DNA of 13,745 nt from Methanosphaera sp. GTDB lineage: Archaea; Methanobacteriota; Methanobacteria; Methanobacteriales; Methanobacteriaceae. The DNA lies in contig JAJQHG010000094.1 in the NCBI GenBank assembly GCA_021199865.1, forward strand, positions 1-13,745, read 5' to 3'. The translations under genes were made by a program, and so were the position numbers. Positions 1 through 5,693 of this stretch are shown piece after piece (position 1 is the stretch's first letter; each line of letters starts with the position of its first letter). Below the pieces are notes generated by a model that worked only from the letters and a program-made list of their open reading frames with translations, had not been told where the DNA came from and made no database searches.

Positions 1-2
1 TT

Positions 3-134
3 TCCTGTCCTGAAGAACAATCTAAAATAGCATCTTTCCTCTCCTTAATAGATGAGAAGATTAGTCTTATTGATGAAAAATTAGACTACTTAGAAGAGTA
101 TAAACAGGGGTTACTACAGCAATTATTCGTATAA
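3..134 (+). CDS. hsdS: Type I restriction-modification specificity subunit HsdS, C-terminal fragment (5' truncated by window edge)
   Basis: An open frame enters from the left edge and ends at TAA 132-134, giving 43 visible residues. They read P-E-E-Q-S-K-I-A-S-F-L-S, then a heptad-like stretch rich in Leu, Ile, Asp, Glu and Lys, and end in E-Y-K-Q-G-L-L-Q-Q-L-F-V. This is the familiar end of HsdS target-recognition domains: the EEQ-x-x-I-A-x-F-L block followed by the conserved coiled-coil helix and a 'Y-K-x-G-L-L-Q-Q-L-F' tail. HsdS sets the DNA target of a type I HsdR2M2S complex. Most of the protein, including both recognition domains, lies outside the window, so neither specificity nor intactness can be judged. 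The hsdR and hsdM genes are not visible and, if present, must lie upstream. The following gene is unrelated and separated by about 145 bases containing T-rich terminator-like sequence. Confidence 0.8.
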   Translation, partial: SCPEEQSKIASFLSLIDEKISLIDEKLDYLEEYKQGLLQQLFV

Positions 135-153
135 ATATTAGAGTATGGGATTG

Positions 154-182
154 CTTTTCTTAGTTTTTATTTATTATTTTTG
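154..182 (+). terminator. T-rich archaeal terminator after hsdS
   Basis: About 20 bases after the hsdS stop there are repeated T runs (TTTT, TTTTT, TTTATT, TTTTT) without a GC-rich hairpin. Archaeal RNA polymerase terminates at oligo-T tracts, so this is a plausible 3' end for the restriction transcript. Confidence 0.4.
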
Positions 183-205
183 TATTTATCTTTATTTGAA
201 ATCAT

Positions 206-215
206 GTTTAAATAG
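206..215 (+). promoter_or_regulatory. Putative TATA box for the GT4 glycosyltransferase gene
   Basis: GTTTAAATAG resembles an archaeal TATA box and nearly matches the one upstream of the GT2 gene (TTTTAAATAG at 2106-2115). A transcript would start around 235-242, giving a leader of about 40 bases before ATG 280. No transcript data are available, and many AT-rich stretches look similar. Confidence 0.4.
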
Positions 216-279
216 TAGTTATTAGTAAATTTATTATTATTTAGGGTTTTTTAGTTAAATAATTTGTTAAGGAATGAAG

Positions 280-1407
280 ATGAAGTTTTGTATAATTATT
301 GACTTTTTTGTGCCAAATAGTTATAGTAGTGGTCAAAAGAGGTATTTTGAGCTGGCTAAGAGGTTGGTTCAGCATGGTCATAGTGTGGATATACTTTCTA
401 TGCGTCATGATGATAATTCTCATAGTGTTATTGATGGTGTTAATATCTACTATTTAGGTCCAAATATTTTATCAAAAGATCCTGTTAATAGGACTAATAG
501 GGTTAAATATGCTCATGCTATTTATGATTGGATCAGGAAGCATGAATATGATATTATTGATACGCAGTCTTCATTATCTATGATTCCTGTATCATTCATA
601 TCTAAGCATTCTAATACTCCTGTTATTAATACTGTGTATGATACTAGTTTTAAAGAGGATAGACTTTCTGGTATTAAGAAGCATTTATATCTTAGTAATC
701 CTTATTCACAGATTTTGACTGTTACTAATTCTACTATGCATGTACTTGTTGAGGATTATGATATTAATGATGATCGTATTATTAATACTCCTATTGGTGT
801 TGACTTGAAGTATATTGATAGTATTACTAGTCCTTCTAAGAAGGAGCATAGAATTATATATGTGGGTAAGCTTGTGGAGTATAAGCATGTGGATCATCTT
901 GTTAAGATCATTAATGATTTAAAGGAGAATATTCCTGATATTCACCTGGTTATTGTTGGTCGTGGTATAGAGCGGGAGTCTCTTGAGAACTATATAAGGG
1001 ATAATAGGTTAGAGGATTATATTGAGATATTTGATGATCTAAGTAAGGATGAATTATTTTATCAGATGAAGATTGCTAACTGTCTTGTTCTTCCATCTAC
1101 ACATGAAATGTTTGGTTTAGTACTAACTGAGGCTCATGCATGTTATACTCCTACTATTGCATATGATACTCCAGGGGCTCGTAATATAGTGAAGGATAAT
1201 GTTAATGGATTCCTTGTTGCTCCTGGTGATATTGAGTCATTAGAGGATAAGATTGAGTATCTACTAGAAAATAGTGATGTGTGCAGACAACTAGGTATGC
1301 AGGCACGTATGAATGTAGAGGATAATTATGATATTGATAAGATTGTATTAAAATATATTAATCAAGCATCAAAGCTATTGAATTGTACAAAACATAGTAT
1401 TAGGTGA
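280..1407 (+). CDS. Glycosyltransferase, family GT4 (GT-B fold)
   Basis: A 375-residue cytoplasmic or membrane-peripheral glycosyltransferase, expected to move a sugar from a nucleotide-sugar donor to a surface glycan, lipid or protein acceptor. The N-terminal Rossmann half opens with MKFCIIIDFF-P and an S-S-G-Q-K-R loop, which is the glycine-rich acceptor-side loop of GT4 enzymes. The C-terminal half carries R-I-I-Y-V-G-K-L, H-L-V-I-V-G-R-G and the E-x7-E motif (HEMFGLVLTEA, near residues 276-284), followed by the G-x-R-N-I-V and N-G-F-L-V-A-P-G-D signatures of donor binding. An in-frame ATG at 274 touches the AAGGA ribosome binding site (269-273) with no spacing. ATG 280 has normal spacing and gives the better start. 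The iron-sulfur flavoprotein gene follows after four bases, and its AGGTGAT site overlaps this stop, so the two are probably co-transcribed. The exact sugar cannot be read from the sequence. Confidence 0.88.
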   Translation: MKFCIIIDFFVPNSYSSGQKRYFELAKRLVQHGHSVDILSMRHDDNSHSVIDGVNIYYLGPNILSKDPVNRTNRVKYAHAIYDWIRKHEYDIIDTQSSLSMIPVSFISKHSNTPVINTVYDTSFKEDRLSGIKKHLYLSNPYSQILTVTNSTMHVLVEDYDINDDRIINTPIGVDLKYIDSITSPSKKEHRIIYVGKLVEYKHVDHLVKIINDLKENIPDIHLVIVGRGIERESLENYIRDNRLEDYIEIFDDLSKDELFYQMKIANCLVLPSTHEMFGLVLTEAHACYTPTIAYDTPGARNIVKDNVNGFLVAPGDIESLEDKIEYLLENSDVCRQLGMQARMNVEDNYDIDKIVLKYINQASKLLNCTKHSIR

Positions 1408-1411
1408 TTAT

Positions 1412-1981
1412 ATGAAGGTTGTAGGAGTAGTTGGAAGTCCAAAGAGTGATGGTAACACATCATACTTAGTAGAAAGGGCACTTGAATATATTGAAAATGA
1501 GGGTATAGATACTGAGCTTATAACACTTGCTAATAAGGATATTAAGTTCTGTCAAGGATGTGACTACTGTAAGGGTAGTGGTGAATGTATAATAGAGGAT
1601 GATATGAGAGAGTTAACATCTATTATTGATGGTTGTGATGGATTAATAATGTCTAGTCCAGTGTATTTTGGTGATATGACTGGTCTTGCTAAGACATTTA
1701 TTGATAGACTTAGGCCTCTACGTAATAAGCATTCACTTAAGTATACTGTGTGTGGAGCTATTAGTACGGGTGGCTTCCGTAATGGTGGACAGGAATCAAC
1801 AATTGCATCAATACATGACTTCTTCATGATTCAGGGTGGTATTATTGTTGGTGATGATAAGCCTACTGCTCATTATGGTGGTGCTGGTGTTGGTGATACA
1901 CAAACAGATGATGTTGGTATAGATACCTCTATTAACCTGGCAAGACGTATGGTGGATGTTCTAAGAAGGATAAATGATTAA
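1412..1981 (+). CDS. Iron-sulfur flavoprotein (Isf) / NADPH-dependent FMN reductase family
   Basis: A 189-residue flavodoxin-fold protein of the iron-sulfur flavoprotein family common in methanogens, where such proteins bind FMN and one [4Fe-4S] cluster and pass electrons, often linked to oxygen or peroxide stress. The phosphate-binding loop G-S-P-K-S-D-G-N-T-S lies at residues 8-17. A compact cysteine motif, C47-x2-C50-x2-C53-x5-C59, is the Isf cluster signature. The S-S-P-V-Y-F-G-D-M-T-G flavin loop (about residues 80-90) and the G-A-I-S-T-G-G-F-R-N-G-G-Q-E stretch complete the FMN site. Length fits the family. The ribosome binding site AGGTGAT overlaps the stop of the GT4 gene, giving tight spacing, but no functional link to glycosylation is evident. 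A redox partner cannot be named. Confidence 0.87.
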   Translation: MKVVGVVGSPKSDGNTSYLVERALEYIENEGIDTELITLANKDIKFCQGCDYCKGSGECIIEDDMRELTSIIDGCDGLIMSSPVYFGDMTGLAKTFIDRLRPLRNKHSLKYTVCGAISTGGFRNGGQESTIASIHDFFMIQGGIIVGDDKPTAHYGGAGVGDTQTDDVGIDTSINLARRMVDVLRRIND

Positions 1982-2000
1982 TATTATTATGGGTAGTATT

Positions 2001-2069
2001 TATGTAACATTCAACGTGTTTATAAGCTCCAATGTGTTATGTGATCTCCAATTTTATATGAACTCCAAT
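2001..2069 (+). repeat. Four-copy imperfect direct repeat upstream of the GT2 gene
   Basis: Three copies end in CTCCAAT (2027-2033, 2046-2052, 2063-2069), each preceded by a TTAT-type stretch. A more diverged copy (TATGTAACATTCAAC) starts at 2001. The spacing is 17-20 bases, close to two helical turns. The repeats lie 30-100 bases upstream of the putative GT2 TATA box and end just before a T7 run. They could be operator sites or simple sequence drift. Confidence 0.5.
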
Positions 2070-2073
2070 ATTA

Positions 2074-2089
2074 TATTCTTTTTTTATTA
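2074..2089 (+). terminator. Oligo-T terminator of the GT4-Isf transcript
   Basis: The run TATTC followed by seven T residues lies about 95 bases after the flavoprotein stop and before the next TATA box. No stem precedes it. This is typical of archaeal oligo-T termination, and the same TATTC-T7 string recurs at 12150-12161. Confidence 0.45.
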
Positions 2090-2099
2090 AAAAAATAGG

Positions 2100-2115
2100 A
2101 AATAGTTTTAAATAG
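2100..2115 (+). promoter_or_regulatory. Putative BRE/TATA promoter of the GT2-DUF2304 operon
   Basis: A purine-rich GGAAATAG followed by TTTTAAATAG looks like a B-recognition element and TATA box. The start of transcription would fall near 2138-2142, leaving a leader of about 30 bases before ATG 2173. Confidence 0.45.
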
Positions 2116-2172
2116 TATTTTAATTAAAGAAGATATCAACGACAAAAACATTATTATCAGGAAACTAGTAAA

Positions 2173-2880
2173 ATGAATGAAGAAGATAAACCTCCAATCA
2201 CTAAAGATATATACATAGTACTTTCATGTTATAACGAAGAAAAAACACTCAGGGAAGTTGTGACTCAACTAGTAGAACGTGGATTTAAAGTATTGATAAT
2301 TGATGATGGATCAAAGGATAATAGCCCCGTAATCGCTAGAGAACTTGTAAGAGAATATAAGGGTATGGTGTATCACTATAGACATATTATTAATGTTGGT
2401 CTTGGTGGAGCAATAAAGACGGGAATTGCTGCTGCTCTAGAGAAGGGTGCTGATATTATAATTACATTTGATGCTGATGGACAGCATGATCCTGATGACT
2501 TATATGGAATGTATCCAGCACTACAGGATGGTAGGGCTGATGTTGTTATAGCCTCCAGGGACTTTAGTTGTATGCCTACTGGTAGACGTTTTGGTAATAC
2601 TGTGATGAATTATATTACATATATATTCCAGGGTAAGATGGTTACAGACTCACAGTCTGGTCTTAGAGGATTTACTAGTGAGGCTGCACGTAAATTAGAT
2701 CTTAAATCTCCAAAGTATGGTATATCCTCAGAGATTATTGGTGAGATTAAGCGTAAGAATCTACGTTTTATGGAAGCACCGATGACTACAATATATGATG
2801 AGAGAACTATACAGAAGGGAACAAATACTAAGGTTGGTATAAAGATTATTCTTGAATTCATTAATGAAACACTCAGATAG
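2173..2880 (+). CDS. Glycosyltransferase family 2, dolichyl-phosphate mannose/glucose synthase-like
   Basis: A 235-residue GT-A enzyme likely to transfer a hexose from a nucleotide sugar to a polyprenyl or dolichyl phosphate on the cytoplasmic face of the membrane. The visible sequence shows the start of the nucleotide-binding fold (I-V-L-S-C-Y-N-E-E), the D-D-G-S motif at residues 44-47, the N-V-G-L-G-G-A loop near residues 74-80, and the metal-binding D-A-D-G-Q-H at 100-105. S-Q-S-G-L-R-G-F-T follows near residues 157-165, the conserved S-G-x-R block of the DPM1-like group. No membrane helix is visible; the next gene supplies three. Translation starts at ATG 2173 behind a weak CAGGAA site. 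The stop TAG is followed ten bases later by the DUF2304 gene, so the two are surely one operon. Such pairs feed sugar to protein or lipid glycosylation outside the cell. Confidence 0.88.
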   Translation: MNEEDKPPITKDIYIVLSCYNEEKTLREVVTQLVERGFKVLIIDDGSKDNSPVIARELVREYKGMVYHYRHIINVGLGGAIKTGIAAALEKGADIIITFDADGQHDPDDLYGMYPALQDGRADVVIASRDFSCMPTGRRFGNTVMNYITYIFQGKMVTDSQSGLRGFTSEAARKLDLKSPKYGISSEIIGEIKRKNLRFMEAPMTTIYDERTIQKGTNTKVGIKIILEFINETLR

Positions 2881-2889
2881 GTGATTTAA

Positions 2890-3234
2890 TTGTTAACAAC
2901 ACTTCACATAATATTAATAATACTGAGCATACTTGTATTAAGTTTTATCACTTATAGTCATAAGAATAATACTTTTAGTAATGGAATGTATCTTTTTTGT
3001 ATAGTTGTATGGATATTTATTGTATTAATAGCACTATTTCCTAGTATGACAACAGCATTTGCAAGGCTATTTGGTCTTGGTCGTGGACTTGATGCAATAT
3101 ATATCCTCGCAATACTATTCCTATTATACCTATTATTCAAGTTATATAATAGGGTAGAGGATCAAACCAAGAGAATAAATGAACTAGTAACCCAACTAGC
3201 ACTAAAAGATAATAGGGATGATAATGATAAATAA
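2890..3234 (+). CDS. DUF2304-family small membrane protein
   Basis: A 114-residue protein with a TTG start placed behind an AGGTGATTT ribosome binding site that overlaps the stop of the upstream GT2 gene. Three hydrophobic segments are visible at about residues 2-21, 32-52 and 67-86. They are separated by a short polar loop and by the A-R-x-F-G-L-G-R-G-L-D-A stretch characteristic of DUF2304. The C-terminal 28 residues are charged and likely form a cytoplasmic coiled helix (Y-N-R-V-E-D-Q-T-K-R-I-N-E-L). DUF2304 genes are very often paired with DPM1-like glycosyltransferases, as here, and are thought to anchor the enzyme or help handle the lipid-linked sugar; this role is inferred from gene pairing. 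The product would sit in the cell membrane. Confidence 0.83.
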   Translation: MLTTLHIILIILSILVLSFITYSHKNNTFSNGMYLFCIVVWIFIVLIALFPSMTTAFARLFGLGRGLDAIYILAILFLLYLLFKLYNRVEDQTKRINELVTQLALKDNRDDNDK

Positions 3235-3245
3235 CCTCCACATTA

Positions 3246-3256
3246 CTACTTTTTTA
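3246..3256 (+). terminator. Oligo-T terminator after DUF2304 gene
   Basis: A CTAC followed by six T residues lies 15 bases after the DUF2304 stop codon. It probably ends the glycosyltransferase transcript. The 18-bp palindrome at 3279-3296, followed by a short U tract in RNA, is an alternative or additional terminator. Confidence 0.35.
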
Positions 3257-3278
3257 AAATAAATATTGATTATATTTT

Positions 3279-3296
3279 AAGTAAACATGTTTACTT
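3279..3296. promoter_or_regulatory. Perfect 18-bp palindrome, possible operator
   Basis: AAGTAAACATGTTTACTT is an exact inverted repeat with no spacer, in the 188-base gap before the NAC gene. It overlaps the end of a TATATTTTAA string (3271-3280) that could be a TATA box. A dimeric helix-turn-helix regulator could bind here. As RNA it could fold into a 7-bp stem with a CAUG loop followed by UU, so it could also help end the upstream transcript. Confidence 0.45.
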
Positions 3297-3346
3297 TTAA
3301 TGATAACTAGTTAAAAACAAATAGATATAATATTAAGAATCCATAT

Positions 3347-3356
3347 ATTATATATA
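3347..3356 (+). promoter_or_regulatory. Putative TATA box of the NAC-phosphoesterase operon
   Basis: ATTATATATA lies about 76 bases before the NAC start codon, placing transcription initiation near 3380 and leaving a leader of roughly 40 bases with a strong GGAG at 3411-3414. The surrounding sequence is very AT-rich, so the position is approximate. Confidence 0.4.
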
Positions 3357-3422
3357 GGTAAATTATTAAATAATCATAATTTAATAGAATTTGCATAGTA
3401 ATTAATTATAGGAGAAGACAAG

Positions 3423-3791
3423 ATGTTTCCAGGTGGAAGAATTAATCCAAAACAGTTAAAGCAGATGGAAAAACAGATGAAAAAGATGGGTATGGACATG
3501 AAGGAAATCGACGATGTTGAGGAAGTGGTGATTGTCCTTAAAGATAAAGAAATAGTAATCAAGAATGCCCAAGTAAGCATAATGAATGCTATGGGAGAAG
3601 AAACCTATCAAGTTACTGGTAAAGCCGAAGAACGTATAAAGGGAAGTAGTAGTGAGGTTGCACCAATAGAGTTATCTGATGAAGACATAGAATTAGTTGC
3701 ATCCCAAACAGGTAAGCCTGTTAGTGAGGCAAAAGTTGCACTAGAAGAGACTAATGGAGATCTAGCTGAAGCTATTATGAGGCTATCCTGA
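3423..3791 (+). CDS. nac: Archaeal nascent polypeptide-associated complex protein (NAC)
   Basis: A 122-residue cytoplasmic chaperone that binds ribosomes as a homodimer and contacts emerging polypeptide chains. It starts with MFPGG-R-I-N-P-K-Q-L-K-Q-M-x-K-Q-M-K-K-M-G, the archaeal NAC opening helix. The NAC beta-barrel domain (about residues 30-70) follows, with V-V-I-V-L-K-D-K-E-I-V-I-K-N-A-Q-V and Y-Q-V-T-G-K-A-E-E. A serine-rich linker leads to a C-terminal UBA domain (about 83-122: D-E-D-I-E-L-V-A, then A-L-E-E-T-N-G-D-L-A-E-A-I). Length and order are typical of archaeal alpha-type NAC. ATG 3423 has GGAG at 3411-3414, a good ribosome binding site. The stop TGA overlaps the ATG of the phosphoesterase gene by one base, so the two are translationally coupled. 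Confidence 0.95.
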   Translation: MFPGGRINPKQLKQMEKQMKKMGMDMKEIDDVEEVVIVLKDKEIVIKNAQVSIMNAMGEETYQVTGKAEERIKGSSSEVAPIELSDEDIELVASQTGKPVSEAKVALEETNGDLAEAIMRLS

Positions 3792-4522
3792 TGATAAAAA
3801 TTGTTCATATGTCAGATTTACATGTGGGCTATAACCAGTTTAAAGAAGATATATTACTACAATCAATCAAGGAAATTAATGAACTAGAACCCGACGCAGT
3901 TATAATCACAGGGGACTTGACAGACACTGGTTTCTATCGTGAATTTGTTGAAGCAAAGAAGTATATTGATCAAATAAATGCACCAAAGATGATAGTACCA
4001 GGAAACCATGATGCACGTAATATTGGTGATGAAGTATTTGAGGATCTTTTTGGTGAACGTTATGGTGTATTAACACTTGAGGATAAGGCTATAAAGATTA
4101 TTGGTCTTGATAGTAGTGAACCTGATCTTGGACATGGTAAGATTGGTAGGATGCAACGTAAATTCATGGAAAAAGAGATTAGGGATGCTAATGAGAAGGG
4201 ATACTTTACTATTATAGCACTCCATCACCATATTATATCTATACCTAATACTGGTCGTGAACGTAATATTCTAAGTGATGCTGGAGATATTCTATTATTC
4301 CTACTAAAGCATAATGTTAACCTAGTATTATCTGGACATAAACATGTGCCACATGTATGGAGGATGAATAAGACCCTATTTGCAACTGCAGGTACTGTTT
4401 CTTCAATGAAGCTTAGAGGTAATACTAATCCATCATATAATATTGTTGAAATAGATAATCAGTACGTGAAAATTGTGTTACATGAATCTAATGGTGAAAC
4501 TAGTAATTTATTACCTCCATAG
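3791..4522 (+). CDS. Calcineurin-like metallophosphoesterase (CpdA/Icc-like)
   Basis: A 243-residue soluble two-metal phosphoesterase. All family blocks are present in order: D9-x-H11 in M-S-D-L-H-V-G, G41-D42 in I-T-G-D-L-T-D, G71-N72-H73-D74 in P-G-N-H-D, the histidine triplet H145-H147 in A-L-H-H-H, and G182-H183-x-H185 in S-G-H-K-H-V-P-H. This order matches class III cyclic-nucleotide phosphodiesterases and related enzymes of the Icc type, but the real substrate in archaea is not known and could be another phosphodiester or phosphomonoester. No signal peptide or membrane helix is seen, so it acts in the cytoplasm. Its ATG overlaps the NAC stop (TGATG). The 133 bases to the next gene suggest a new transcript begins there. 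Confidence 0.87.
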   Translation: MIKIVHMSDLHVGYNQFKEDILLQSIKEINELEPDAVIITGDLTDTGFYREFVEAKKYIDQINAPKMIVPGNHDARNIGDEVFEDLFGERYGVLTLEDKAIKIIGLDSSEPDLGHGKIGRMQRKFMEKEIRDANEKGYFTIIALHHHIISIPNTGRERNILSDAGDILLFLLKHNVNLVLSGHKHVPHVWRMNKTLFATAGTVSSMKLRGNTNPSYNIVEIDNQYVKIVLHESNGETSNLLPP

Positions 4523-4655
4523 AATTAATAAAAACAGGACTTAGAGTTTAATAAAATAAACACCTAATAGTATAAAATAAATATAATAAATAATATAGTT
4601 ATACACATATTGATATTATTTGAACAGATAAATAAATATAGGAAAAGGTGATCTT

Positions 4656-5693
4656 TTGAAAATAATTGTTGATGGGTCAAATGTAGCATATTATGGACAA
4701 CAACCCTATGAAGAAACTGGTAAAGTAACTCCTAGTCTTAAGACTCTAAAAGTTGCTATACATACACTCAAAAAGTTAGGTCATGAACCTATAGTTTTAG
4801 CTGATGCACCATTACGACATGAAATTGATGATAAAGATGGCTTTAATGAGATGATTCAAAACGAGGAAGTCTTCCCAGTACCTGCAGGTACTATTGCAGA
4901 TCATTACATATTAAATCTTGCATATGAAGAGGATGCAAAGATATTGTCTAATGACTTCTTCAAAGAGTATCATGATGAATTTCAGGATATTGAATCTAGA
5001 CGTTTACCATATAGGGTGAAGAATGGTCGTTTCCAGATAGGAAAACCATCTCCTCCAAAGAAGGATAAGAAGATATTACAAAAAATCTGTTCTAGATCAT
5101 TAACTGAGTTTGAAAATAGAGGTTTTGACGTCTATAAGTCTAAGAAGAATCAGAAGTTTAGTGGACTTGCCGTTGCACAAGAAGCAATTAACCGTGTAAG
5201 TAATGAAGAGGATAATTCTATTGATTCAACACTTGAGGGAATGTTTAACAAGCTCCCCGTACTTAATAAGTTAGTAGGATTCGTAGAAGATGATATAGAA
5301 GATGCTGACTTCTTGATATTCGTATTAGTTAATCCTAAGGATTATAAGACAGCTGTAGGCCATGCTAGTCAAATAGCTGTAACTATACGTAATAAATTAA
5401 ATCTTGATCATTCACCACTAGTAGCTGTTCGTAATGACTTATTTACTAGACCAGGTACATTTGAGTTAAATGTGGTTTACTCTGATGAAGTTCTTGAGAG
5501 ATCACCCTATGATATAGATATATTAATTAATAACTCAGATTACTCCTTTATAAAACATAATTCAAGAAACATTGCTAGTACCATTGCTGGTCGTCTTGGA
5601 ACATGGAAGTTCCCAATAGTAAAGGTTAAACCAAGCATGTTACTAGAAAAACCTGGACAATTTGAAGTTTCTATAGAACATGGAGGTAAATAA
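4656..5693 (+). CDS. NYN/Zc3h12a-like ribonuclease domain protein
   Basis: A 345-residue protein with an N-terminal PIN-like NYN nuclease domain (about residues 1-125) of the Zc3h12a (Regnase) type. Acidic and polar catalytic residues are in place: D6-G-S-N9-V-A, A-D50, A-D82-H-Y-I-L and L-S-N-D100-F-F. The domain is therefore likely to be an active metal-dependent RNase. The remaining 210 residues contain a lysine-rich segment (132-160) and a mixed alpha/beta region that I do not recognise. No membrane helix is seen. Translation starts at a TTG just after an AAAGGTGAT site (4644-4652). The stop TAA overlaps the next ATG by one base (TAATG), coupling the nuclease to the membrane-anchored palm-domain protein. 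The coupling suggests a shared process, perhaps RNA turnover controlled at the membrane; that is inference. Confidence 0.78.
   Translation: MKIIVDGSNVAYYGQQPYEETGKVTPSLKTLKVAIHTLKKLGHEPIVLADAPLRHEIDDKDGFNEMIQNEEVFPVPAGTIADHYILNLAYEEDAKILSNDFFKEYHDEFQDIESRRLPYRVKNGRFQIGKPSPPKKDKKILQKICSRSLTEFENRGFDVYKSKKNQKFSGLAVAQEAINRVSNEEDNSIDSTLEGMFNKLPVLNKLVGFVEDDIEDADFLIFVLVNPKDYKTAVGHASQIAVTIRNKLNLDHSPLVAVRNDLFTRPGTFELNVVYSDEVLERSPYDIDILINNSDYSFIKHNSRNIASTIAGRLGTWKFPIVKVKPSMLLEKPGQFEVSIEHGGK

Noticed and set aside
135..279. Small RNA or recombination site between hsdS and the GT4 gene
   Set aside because: Only T runs and a TATA-like string were seen; no inverted repeats or structured element.
4523..4655. 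Riboswitch or structured leader before the NYN gene
   Set aside because: The gap is nearly pure A and T with AATAAA-type runs; no conserved stem-loop was visible.
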